From an uncultured Ruminococcus sp. (GTDB taxonomy: Bacteria > Bacillota > Clostridia > Oscillospirales > Acutalibacteraceae): a stretch of DNA of 13,609 nt. Below the pieces are notes generated by a model. It saw only the letters and a list, made by a program, of their open reading frames with translations. It made no database searches and had not been told where the DNA came from. Below, piece by piece: positions 1 to 4,301 of this stretch. The stretch spans positions 1 through 13,609 of the forward strand of contig CACYDD010000063.1 of assembly GCA_902773065.1 (NCBI GenBank). The letters are read 5' to 3'. The stretch's first letter is position 1. Each line of letters begins with the position of its first letter. The translations under genes and the position numbers were made by a program.

Positions 1-22
1 AGCCGATCGTTATGCCGTTCAT
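1..22 (-). CDS. dpaB: Dipicolinate synthase subunit B, N-terminal start only (partial)
   Basis: Only the first seven codons (MNGITIG) lie in the window; the gene runs off the left edge. Its ATG overlaps the TGA stop of dpaA in an ATGA junction, and a strong GAGGAGG site sits 7 nt upstream inside the end of dpaA. DpaB (SpoVFB) is the flavoprotein-like subunit that, with DpaA, makes dipicolinic acid in the mother cell; the family begins with a short strand leading to a GFxxTGS loop, which the visible residues fit. The call rests mainly on the coupling to dpaA. Confidence 0.75.
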
Positions 23-876
23 AATTCTTCCTCCTCGATGATGTTATAAACTGCATTTTTGATGATGATTCCGGCTGTTTTCGGTGCAGCTTTTCCGGGG
101 AGGGAAAGTGCATGGATCACTTTTATCGACATCCGTTCGGCTGCTTCGTCATCTACACCGCCGGGCAGACTTGCAAGGTCGATCACCACGGCATCAGAGG
201 CACACTTTGCCAGTGTTCTTGCATCAAGTACCAGGGCAGGCACAGTATTGAATATGATATCGTATTTTCCCGAAAGACGGGAGGTGGAAACAGTTTTCAT
301 TCCGGCAGCTCTGATAAATTCCAGATCTTTCAGCTGTCTTGCACTGACTGTAACATCTGCACCGATCCCTTTGAGCATATGGGAAAGTACCCTTCCGATT
401 TTGCCGTAGCCTGTCACAAGACAACGGCAGGTGCTGACAGCAGCGGAGGATTCTCTCATGGCAATTTCAAGTGCCCCTTCTGCTGTGGGAACGGCATTGG
501 CGGCAGCAAATTCTTCACGGCTGCTGTAGCAGAAGCATTTCAGTCCGGACAAAATGGTATCATCCGCCTTGCCGTTCAATCCACAAAATACAGGTTTATC
601 GGGCGGAATATGAACAGCGAGTTCTTTGATCTTATGGGGAGATGATGAAAGCGGAGCGAACAGTCCGATACCATCTTTGGAAAGGGGCATGGGCAGAATC
701 AGTGCGTCCGATTGTTCCAAAACGGTTTGCAGAGAAACATTTTTCAGTCCCGAGGTATTATCGCACATATCAAAACCGTTGATGAATACGCCGTAACCGT
801 CATCTGCGATCGATCTGGCACAGTATAGCTGGCGTTTGTCACCTCCGATAATTCCGAAACTTTTTATAGTAAGCAT
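19..876 (-). CDS. dpaA: Dipicolinate synthase subunit A (SpoVFA)
   Basis: This 285-residue protein matches the length and layout of dipicolinate synthase subunit A, which oxidises a dihydrodipicolinate-pathway intermediate to dipicolinic acid in the mother cell for loading into the spore. Two Rossmann-like halves are visible: an N-terminal GIIGGDKRQ segment (residues 8-16) and a second nucleotide-binding loop GYGKIG (156-161). The family-typical stretch NAVPTAEGALEIAM lies at about 127-140, and SLPGKAAPKTAG is near the C-terminus. The start is ATG at 876, with CGGAGGA 5 nt upstream. The gene is coupled by ATGA overlap to dpaB, so the two form the usual spoVF operon. A 10-bp inverted repeat precedes the ribosome site and a sporulation-type promoter is possible further upstream. 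Confidence 0.93.
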   Translation of the reverse strand: MLTIKSFGIIGGDKRQLYCARSIADDGYGVFINGFDMCDNTSGLKNVSLQTVLEQSDALILPMPLSKDGIGLFAPLSSSPHKIKELAVHIPPDKPVFCGLNGKADDTILSGLKCFCYSSREEFAAANAVPTAEGALEIAMRESSAAVSTCRCLVTGYGKIGRVLSHMLKGIGADVTVSARQLKDLEFIRAAGMKTVSTSRLSGKYDIIFNTVPALVLDARTLAKCASDAVVIDLASLPGGVDDEAAERMSIKVIHALSLPGKAAPKTAGIIIKNAVYNIIEEEEL

Positions 877-893
877 ATTATCCTCCGGATTCC

Positions 894-924
894 AACAGAA
901 AAATGTAGCAGCAGTTTTTCTGTT
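894..924 (-). promoter_or_regulatory. Hairpin in the dpaA leader
   Basis: Perfect 10-bp inverted repeat AACAGAAAAA (894-903) / TTTTTCTGTT (915-924) with an 11-nt loop, just upstream of the dpaA ribosome site. It is A/T-rich in the stem and has no following U-tract in the direction of dpaA, so it is more likely an operator or leader hairpin than a terminator. Function is unknown. Confidence 0.4.
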
Positions 925-962
925 TCAAAATTCAAATCAACAGCAAAATCATCTGTTTATAA

Positions 963-990
963 CATAATATGCAGACCTCTCAAAAGGGTT
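963..990 (-). promoter_or_regulatory. Possible sporulation (sigma-K-like) promoter for dpaA
   Basis: On the minus strand CATATTATG (963-971) resembles the sigma-K -10 CATAnnnTA with one mismatch, and an AC dinucleotide (988-989) lies 16 nt upstream where the sigma-K -35 is expected. B. subtilis spoVF is under sigma-K, which makes this reasonable, but the consensus is short and the match could be chance. Confidence 0.3.
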
Positions 991-1002
991 ATCTGTTTAA
1001 TG

Positions 1003-1031
1003 TGGAATTAGGAATTAGGAATGAGGAATGA
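1003..1031. repeat. GGAATTAGGAATGAGGA-type dispersed repeat, left copy
   Basis: Purine-rich repeat of GGAATTA and GGAATGA units. An inverted copy is at 2763-2796. Together they bracket the three small genes between them, and the right copy is read through as the C-terminus of the pnuC protein. Repeats of this type are commonly scattered through Firmicutes genomes. Confidence 0.7.
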
Positions 1032-1082
1032 TTTTTCCTTTAAATACAAAATTTCAAAGGCAGTACTAACTTTGCCATACCA

Positions 1083-1116
1083 TTCATTATGCATTATGAA
1101 TTATGCATTATGCATT
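1083..1116. repeat. ATTATGCATTATGAATTATGC palindromic tract, copy 1
   Basis: Tract built from the 7-8 bp unit TGCATTA/TAATGCA with one TGAATTA variant. The reverse complement of nearly the same tract occurs at 6494-6527. It directly follows the U-tract of the minus-strand terminator at 1117-1155 and supplies the stop codon of the 1108-1425 gene. Confidence 0.7.
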
Positions 1117-1425
1117 AAAAAAGGGGGAGTCACGGCTATCATGCCGGACTGCCCCTGAATTGATATTTTTGTTATCTTTCAAAGAATTACAAAGTTCGTA
1201 TAGATTTTCTGTATCTTCATGAATACGGTCAGCAATCATGTTCTGCATAGAAAACAGTGAAAAAAACATATTTTCTGTGTAAGGTGAATCTACTATTTTA
1301 TTGGATTCGCAAAGTGCTAAAACATTATTGATATCTGCCAGACCTTTGATATAGACAATATTTACTGCAATATCTTCTGCTGTTTCACATATTTTGCCTG
1401 CAATTTCTTTTTGCTCCCTGTACAT
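1108..1425 (-). CDS. Small hypothetical protein whose C-terminus is encoded by a repeat/terminator element
   Basis: This 105-residue protein is not recognised. It is mostly predicted helix and mildly acidic, with no signal peptide, membrane segment or obvious metal site. I chose ATG at 1425 over the TTG at 1428: AGGA stands 4 nt before the ATG but only 1 nt before the TTG. The last 15 or so residues (GAVRHDSRDSPFFNA) are translated from a terminator-like hairpin, its U-tract and the adjacent ATTATGC repeat, so the native C-terminus was probably lost when the repeat arrived. It lies downstream of the ribbon-helix-helix gene in the same direction and could be co-transcribed or driven by a weak promoter in the inverted repeat at 1445-1495. 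Confidence 0.5.
   Translation of the reverse strand: MYREQKEIAGKICETAEDIAVNIVYIKGLADINNVLALCESNKIVDSPYTENMFFSLFSMQNMIADRIHEDTENLYELCNSLKDNKNINSGAVRHDSRDSPFFNA
1117..1155 (-). terminator. Rho-independent terminator, minus strand, inside the 3' end of the 1108-1425 gene
   Basis: On the minus strand GGGG, AGTC and CGGC blocks pair across a 6-nt ATGATA loop (with two single-base irregularities) and are followed at once by TTTTTT (1122-1117). The open reading frame reads through the whole hairpin and its stop codon (1110-1108) lies beyond the U-tract. Confidence 0.7.
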
Positions 1426-1443
1426 CAAATCCTTTCGATTAAT

Positions 1444-1472
1444 TTGACAGGAATCTCTATCTATGGTACAAT
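1444..1472 (+). promoter_or_regulatory. Consensus sigma-A promoter for a short plus-strand RNA
   Basis: TTGACA (1444-1449), exact 17-nt spacer, TACAAT (1467-1472). It is embedded in an imperfect inverted repeat, TGACAGGAATCTCTATC (1445-1461) / GATAGAGAAATCTGTCA (1479-1495), 14 of 17 pairs. Because of that symmetry a weaker minus-strand promoter (ATGACA, 17 nt, TATTGT) overlaps it and could serve the 1108-1425 gene. The repeat could also be an operator. Confidence 0.65.
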
Positions 1473-1478
1473 ATATTT

Positions 1479-1551
1479 GATAGAGAAATCTGTCATTGTT
1501 TTTAAGTAGTCATTTGCTCTGTGGTGGGGAGAATGGCTACTTTTCTTTTTT
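1479..1551 (+). ncRNA. Predicted small RNA convergent with the RHH gene
   Basis: The strong promoter at 1444-1472 is followed within about 75 nt by an intrinsic terminator: AAGTAGTCATT (1504-1514) pairs with AATGGCTACTT (1532-1542, one G-U pair), then TTTTCTTTTTT (1541-1551). There is no credible reading frame between, apart from a six-codon ATG that overlaps the terminator. The RNA's 3' end overlaps the last codons and stop (1537-1539) of the convergent ribbon-helix-helix gene, so 3'-end antisense contact with that mRNA is possible. The exact start is inferred from promoter spacing. Confidence 0.5.
1504..1551 (+). terminator. Intrinsic terminator of the small RNA
   Basis: 11-bp stem (one G-U) with a 17-nt G-rich loop, followed by an 11-nt T-rich run broken by one C. 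On the minus strand there is no U-tract, so it acts in the plus direction only. Confidence 0.65.
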
Positions 1552-1719
1552 AGCTGCGGCATACACTAAATCAATACCATTTCTTATTATCTCACTCCGA
1601 TTGGAATTGTTCACTTTTACACAAACATCAAGTTTATCAAGTGTTACCTTATCCAGTCTGATTTGAATACGGGTGTCCTTTGGATTTTCTGTTAGCGGTC
1701 TGCCGGTTTTTGGTGACAT
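1537..1719 (-). CDS. Ribbon-helix-helix (Arc/CopG-type) transcriptional regulator
   Basis: The 60-residue protein has the layout of a small ribbon-helix-helix DNA-binding protein. A basic N-terminal arm (SPKTGRPLTENPKD) is followed by the beta-strand TRIQIRLD (about 17-24), helix A (KVTLDKLDVCVKVNN) and helix B after an NRSEI turn (about 40-45), ending in lysines. Alternating residues of the strand would contact operator DNA as a dimer. Start is ATG at 1719 with a GGGGTGA site about 8 nt upstream. Its promoter lies under a 32-bp palindrome, the classic arrangement for autorepression. The stop codon lies in the terminator of the convergent small RNA. Small RHH genes like this are frequent on plasmids and conjugative elements, so a mobile origin is plausible. 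No toxin partner is evident beside it. Confidence 0.8.
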   Translation of the reverse strand: MSPKTGRPLTENPKDTRIQIRLDKVTLDKLDVCVKVNNSNRSEIIRNGIDLVYAAAKKEK

Positions 1720-1740
1720 TTATTTATTCACCCCACTTTC

Positions 1741-1772
1741 TGTACTGACAATATTATATTATTGTCAGTACA
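1741..1772. promoter_or_regulatory. 32-bp palindromic operator upstream of the RHH gene
   Basis: Arms TGTACTGACAATA and TATTGTCAGTACA; 15 of 16 symmetric pairs match. The palindrome covers the spacer, -10 box and start-site region of the minus-strand promoter at 1753-1781. Long palindromes over the promoter are the usual binding sites for RHH dimers, so autorepression is inferred. Confidence 0.75.
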
Positions 1773-1781
1773 AAAAGTCAA
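1753..1781 (-). promoter_or_regulatory. Sigma-A promoter of the RHH gene
   Basis: Minus strand: TTGACT (1781-1776), 17-nt spacer, TATAAT (1758-1753). Predicted start about 1746, giving a leader of about 27 nt. Confidence 0.75.
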
Positions 1782-1823
1782 TAGTTTTTAAAAATTTAAA
1801 AAAGAAAAAATAGAAAGCAACTA

Positions 1824-1852
1824 TTGAATATGATATGTATTTGCAGTATAAT
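1824..1852 (+). promoter_or_regulatory. Sigma-A promoter of the Rpn-family gene
   Basis: TTGAAT (1824-1829), 17-nt spacer, TATAAT (1847-1852). Predicted start about 1859, only some 16 nt before the ATG, so the AGGA at 1861-1864 is almost at the 5' end of the mRNA. Confidence 0.65.
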
Positions 1853-1875
1853 TGTAATATAGGACGTGGATATGA

Positions 1876-2661
1876 ATGAGTTACAAAAAGAAATTTCAAA
1901 GTCTGACCATCAAAGATGATTTTATGTTTGGTGTGGTGATGAGTGATGTAAGTATTGCAAAAAGAATTCTTTGTGCGATACTTGCGGAGGAAATACCTGA
2001 TATAGAAAACTGCGAACTGCAAAAAAGTATCGAAACTGACCATAACAGTCATGGTGTACGCTATGATGTGTATATCAAAACCCGAAATGGCTGGAAGGTT
2101 TATGATGTTGAAATGCAGAATTCCAAAAACAGGATGCCTGCAAAGAGAAGCAGATATTATCAGTCTTCCTCGGATATTGATTTTCTTGAAAAAAATAAAC
2201 CATATACAGACCTGCCGCAAAATTATGTGATTTTTATTTGTGATTTTGACCCGTTCAGCAAAGGTCGGGCTGTTTATCAATTTCAAAATTACTGCGTAGA
2301 GGAAGGTGTTTTTCTGGGAGACGGCACTTGCAAAATCTTTTTGAATATATACGGTAGGACAGAAAGAAAGGAGCTGCAGAATCTTATGAAATATTTTAAA
2401 GATAATGTACCAAATGATGAGCTTACGAATGATATACAGGACAGAATCAATAGTGCTGTACACAGCGGAAAACTGTATTCTTCTTATATTAAGGAACAGC
2501 AGAATGCAATTCTTTTAAAAGAAGAAGGCAGGAAAGAAGGTAAAGCAGAATCCATTAAGCAGCTTTTGAAAAAGGGTCTGACAGTTGCCAATATTATTTC
2601 GCTGTTTGATTTATCTGATGAGGAAGCAGCTTTCTATTTTGGTGATATGCAGACAATATAA
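1876..2661 (+). CDS. Rpn-family recombination-promoting nuclease (PD-(D/E)XK transposase-like)
   Basis: This 261-residue protein belongs to the Rpn / PD-(D/E)XK nuclease family transposase group. The N-terminal motif TIKDDFMFGVVM is followed by the nuclease core: D64 in VRYDVYI, then E79 and Q81 in YDVEMQ, an ExQ form of the ExK signature. RYYQSSSDIDFL and YVIFICDFDPF continue the conserved core. The C-terminal third is helical and charged, with the EEGRKEGKAE segment common to the family, and it looks intact. In E. coli, Rpn proteins are DNA endonucleases with anti-phage toxicity held in check by a small protein started inside the gene. Here an AAGGAG site (2368-2373) lies 12 nt before an in-frame ATG at 2386, which would give a 91-residue C-terminal product. 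The gene sits in a repeat-bounded islet divergent from the RHH gene. Confidence 0.88.
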   Translation: MSYKKKFQSLTIKDDFMFGVVMSDVSIAKRILCAILAEEIPDIENCELQKSIETDHNSHGVRYDVYIKTRNGWKVYDVEMQNSKNRMPAKRSRYYQSSSDIDFLEKNKPYTDLPQNYVIFICDFDPFSKGRAVYQFQNYCVEEGVFLGDGTCKIFLNIYGRTERKELQNLMKYFKDNVPNDELTNDIQDRINSAVHSGKLYSSYIKEQQNAILLKEEGRKEGKAESIKQLLKKGLTVANIISLFDLSDEEAAFYFGDMQTI

Positions 2662-2664
2662 TCA

Positions 2665-2724
2665 TGAATATGTGAGCAGTATCCGCAGGAACAGTTTGAC
2701 GGTTTCTGCGGATTGGTATATTCA
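2665..2724. repeat. Nested inverted repeat after the Rpn gene
   Basis: Inner stem ATCCGCAGGAAC (2681-2692) / GTTTCTGCGGAT (2702-2713), 11 of 12 paired with a 9-nt loop, inside an outer stem TGAATAT (2665-2671) / ATATTCA (2718-2724). There is no U-tract on either side, so it is not a textbook terminator, though it lies where one is expected between the convergent Rpn and pnuC genes. Confidence 0.55.
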
Positions 2725-2762
2725 TTTCATGTTACCGCTCATTCTGCATTAAAAAAGCTGGA

Positions 2763-2796
2763 ATCATTCCTCACTCCTCATTCCTAATTCCTCATT
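2763..2796. repeat. GGAATTAGGAATGAGGA-type dispersed repeat, right (inverted) copy
   Basis: Reverse complement of the repeat at 1003-1031, sharing GGAATTAGGAATGAGGA and GAGGAATGATT. The minus-strand reading frame of pnuC runs through it, so its last codons (NNEELGMRSEE) come from the repeat. Confidence 0.7.
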
Positions 2797-3468
2797 ATTC
2801 TGTTGTTTTTTCATTTTTTGCCAGCTGTAGAAGCCGTAGAGGTCGTTCAGGAAGAACATAGAGAAGCAGGCAGTGACAGGGACGTTTGAGATGTCAGAAA
2901 GGGAAGCGATACTCCAGAGGATGATGAGGACGATATCATTGGCGGCATAGGCGATTGCATAGAAAGGGCTGCGGAAGAACATCAGGGAAGCCGCAAGAAA
3001 GCTTGTGGCGATGGAAACGGTGCTGACAATGAGCTCACCGTTGCCCAAAGCACAGAGAATGAAATAAAATGCAGTGGTGACGGCGGAAGTAAAAAGAAAA
3101 ATCAGTATGATCTTACGTTTGCTGAGTCGGGAAACCTCAACCTGATCGGAGCTTTTATAGGGGTGACGGATCCATGCGATCATGGTAAAAAGGGCAGAGG
3201 GAGCAGTCATACCGAGATAGGTGATTGCTTCGCCGTAATAGGTCTGTCGGATAGAGATAATGCCGTAAAGCACAGAAAATAATATGGTCAGTGCCTGACC
3301 GATATAGTGACCTTTGGCAATATAAATCAGTGCTGTTACGCCCACAAGAGAAGCTCCAAGTGTCATCATATCACTGCTGCCAAAAAAGTAAGCCGATCCG
3401 ATAATGACAAGAACAGAAAACAGCCATAAGGTTGCCTCGAACAATGTAAAGCTTTTCAACAATTTCAT
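2764..3468 (-). CDS. pnuC: PnuC-type nicotinamide riboside/NMN transporter family protein
   Basis: The 234-residue integral membrane protein has about seven hydrophobic segments and family marks of PnuC transporters. These include YYGEAITYLGMTAPSALF followed by AWIRHP in the middle, and NDLYGFYSWQKMKK at the C-terminal end (the ND-YGF--W pattern). PnuC proteins carry vitamin-type substrates, most often nicotinamide riboside for NAD synthesis, by facilitated diffusion with trapping in the cytoplasm; related PnuT and PnuX take thiamine or riboflavin. The substrate is not decided by sequence here, and no TPP or FMN riboswitch pattern is visible upstream. ATG at 3468 is preferred to longer starts because GGAGGA lies 6 nt ahead and homologues begin near here. 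The last 11 residues come from a dispersed repeat. A structured leader precedes the gene. Confidence 0.87.
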   Translation of the reverse strand: MKLLKSFTLFEATLWLFSVLVIIGSAYFFGSSDMMTLGASLVGVTALIYIAKGHYIGQALTILFSVLYGIISIRQTYYGEAITYLGMTAPSALFTMIAWIRHPYKSSDQVEVSRLSKRKIILIFLFTSAVTTAFYFILCALGNGELIVSTVSIATSFLAASLMFFRSPFYAIAYAANDIVLIILWSIASLSDISNVPVTACFSMFFLNDLYGFYSWQKMKKQQNNEELGMRSEE

Positions 3469-3499
3469 TTTGATTCCTCCAAAAACGATTAAACCCGAA

Positions 3500-3592
3500 C
3501 GGCAGCACCGTCTGTGCATCTTCTGAACAGTGAAATCACTGTAAGACCTAACGATACACAATCGGTGCTGCCGCACTCCTGCCCGGTGGCAG
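3500..3592 (-). promoter_or_regulatory. Structured leader RNA of pnuC, candidate riboregulator
   Basis: The roughly 135-nt leader folds by eye into a long interrupted hairpin. P1 has 11 perfect pairs (3573-3563 with 3510-3500, CGGCAGCACCG/CGGTGCTGCCG). P2 has 8 pairs (3560-3553 with 3520-3513, one G-U). An asymmetric internal loop (GUUAGGUCUU opposite UCAGAA) follows, then P3 ACAGUG/CACUGU with a 4-nt loop. A small CTGCC/GGCAG hairpin (3592-3579) lies just upstream. P1 ends about 25 nt before the GGAGGA site. The form (closing stem, conserved-looking internal loop, apical hairpin) is riboswitch-like, but I match it to no known class. Confidence 0.5.
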
Positions 3593-3610
3593 ATATTGTT
3601 CTTTTAGATT

Positions 3611-3639
3611 ATTGTATCATACTTTCGGGATGGATACAA
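3611..3639 (-). promoter_or_regulatory. Sigma-A promoter of pnuC
   Basis: Minus strand TTGTAT (3639-3634), 17-nt spacer, TACAAT (3616-3611). Predicted start near 3604, giving a leader long enough for the structured element before the ATG at 3468. Confidence 0.65.
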
Positions 3640-3696
3640 TATAAAATTTTAAAATAAGACATAAAAATCAACTGCTGAATTTTTTTAAGATGTATA

Positions 3697-3725
3697 TTGC
3701 ATTTTCTTTCTGCATATGCTATAAT
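3697..3725 (+). promoter_or_regulatory. Sigma-A promoter of the antitoxin-like RNA
   Basis: TTGCAT (3697-3702), 17-nt spacer, TATAAT (3720-3725); predicted start near 3732. Confidence 0.7.
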
Positions 3726-3731
3726 AAACCT

Positions 3732-3812
3732 TGTAGTGAAATAAGGTTAGTCCACTAACTGCAAAACACGACCCCCGACAGAGTGTTCGAGACTTTGTCG
3801 GGGGTCTGTTCA
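3732..3812 (+). ncRNA. Antisense RNA of a par/Fst-like type I toxin-antitoxin locus
   Basis: A strong promoter (3697-3725) is followed about 75 nt later by a very stable hairpin (3770-3806), so a short untranslated RNA is predicted. Its 5' part carries TCCACTAACTGCA (3751-3763), a direct repeat of TCCACTACTGCA (3954-3965), which covers the start codon and the upstream spacer of the toxin-like gene on the other strand. The RNA can therefore pair with the toxin initiation region with a single bulge. CCACTAA also recurs at 3906-3912. Both RNAs share the hairpin at their 3' ends. This matches the published layout of the enterococcal par locus (RNA I/RNA II). The ends are inferred. Confidence 0.6.
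3770..3806. terminator. Bidirectional terminator shared by the toxin-like and antisense RNAs
   Basis: Stem GACCCCCGACA / TGTCGGGGGTC of 11 perfect pairs, extended by a G-U pair and AGT/ACT, with a 7-nt GTTCGAG loop. The flanks are TGTTCATTT on the plus strand and GTGTTTTG on the minus strand: short, T-rich tails in both directions. Confidence 0.7.
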
Positions 3813-3858
3813 TTTCTCCGCAAGGGAACGGCTGACATAAACCGCAGGCTTGTTACTG

Positions 3859-3958
3859 TTATTTCTTCTTTTTGTCAAACCATTTGCAGATGATATCAGA
3901 TTAAACCACTAATAACACCTGCCACGACGGAAACCAAAAGTGAAACAAGTATATCCAC
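3859..3958 (-). pseudogene. Type I toxin-like small membrane peptide, apparently frameshifted
   Basis: A GTG at 3958, preceded 7 nt upstream by AGGGGG (3971-3966), opens a 20-codon frame reading MDILVSLLVSVVAGVISGLI (GTG read as Met) and stopping at 3896. One base out of frame the sequence continues as DIICKWFDKKKK to a TAA at 3859. Joined, the two give a peptide of about 32 residues with one membrane helix, then I-C-K-W-F-D and a lysine tail. This is the layout of Fst/Ldr-superfamily and related Firmicutes type I toxins, which insert into the membrane. Either one base was lost or gained (decay of a toxin, which tolerates inactivation), or the short form is used. Promoter, strong ribosome site, antisense RNA and shared terminator all remain. 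I recognise the form, not a specific family member. Confidence 0.55.
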
Positions 3959-4004
3959 TACTGCACCCCCTTCCCGTTACCGGTTTAGGGACAGTAACAA
4001 AATT

Positions 4005-4033
4005 ATTATACCACATTTCGGCAAAAAAGCAAA
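4005..4033 (-). promoter_or_regulatory. Promoter of the toxin-like mRNA
   Basis: Minus strand TTTGCT (4033-4028), 17 nt, TATAAT (4010-4005); TTGCTT with 16 nt is the alternative -35. Start near 3998. The leader holds GTTAC/GTAAC and CCC/GGG pairings that could fold over the ribosome site. Confidence 0.6.
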
Positions 4034-4049
4034 CTACATCTGCCGGCGG

Positions 4050-4091
4050 TGCGTGACCGCACTGGACTATTTCGCGCTTAAGTTCTTGAGA
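4050..4091 (+). repeat. Dispersed repeat with GTGACCGCACTGGACTATTT core, copy 1
   Basis: Shares its 20-bp core and flanking codons with 7777-7818. Read as codons on the plus strand, both copies give C-V-T-A-L-D-Y-(F/L)-A-L-K-F-L, and nearly all differences are silent. In this copy the frame continues to a TGA at 4158-4160, with no start or ribosome site seen upstream. It lies between the toxin promoter and the zinc-ribbon gene promoter. Confidence 0.65.
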
Positions 4092-4163
4092 GCCATAATT
4101 TTATTGCAGCGTCATAAAATTCCGAAAAAATTTTACAAAATCGCTGATGATTTTACTTGATTA

Positions 4164-4193
4164 TTGACACAATGTGGGGAAATATAGTATAAT
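4164..4193 (+). promoter_or_regulatory. Sigma-A promoter of the zinc-ribbon/TPM operon
   Basis: TTGACA (4164-4169), 18-nt spacer, TATAAT (4188-4193). An extended -10 (TGGTATAAT, ending at 4272) may give a second, closer start. Confidence 0.7.
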
Positions 4194-4301
4194 TTTATTG
4201 TTGGGATACAGGGGTCAGGATTTAGAGTGACTTCTGTTTTATATAAAGTTAAGGCTGTTAGACTTGGTATAATAACAGTCGTAGTGAGGGTGTTGAGTAA
4301 G

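Noticed and set aside
112..645. Plus-strand open frames opposite dpaA
   Set aside because: They are antisense to a clearly recognised gene, have no ribosome site, and their Cys-rich translations resemble no protein.
1765..2463. 232-codon open frame on the minus strand opposite the Rpn gene
   Set aside because: Composition is typical of a shadow frame, it overlaps the well-supported Rpn gene and two promoters, and no ribosome site precedes it.
2681..2713. Intrinsic terminator between the Rpn gene and pnuC
   Set aside because: The stem is good but no U-tract follows in either direction, so it is listed as an inverted repeat.
3480..3605. Known TPP, FMN or NAD-II riboswitch before pnuC
   Set aside because: I see none of the conserved TPP or FMN core sequences and cannot match the NAD-II pseudoknot by eye, so no class is claimed.
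3741..3760. GTTAG-TCCA-CTAAC hairpin near the 5' end of the antisense RNA as a separate terminator
   Set aside because: Only 5 bp with no T tract. It is more likely an internal hairpin presenting the pairing segment.
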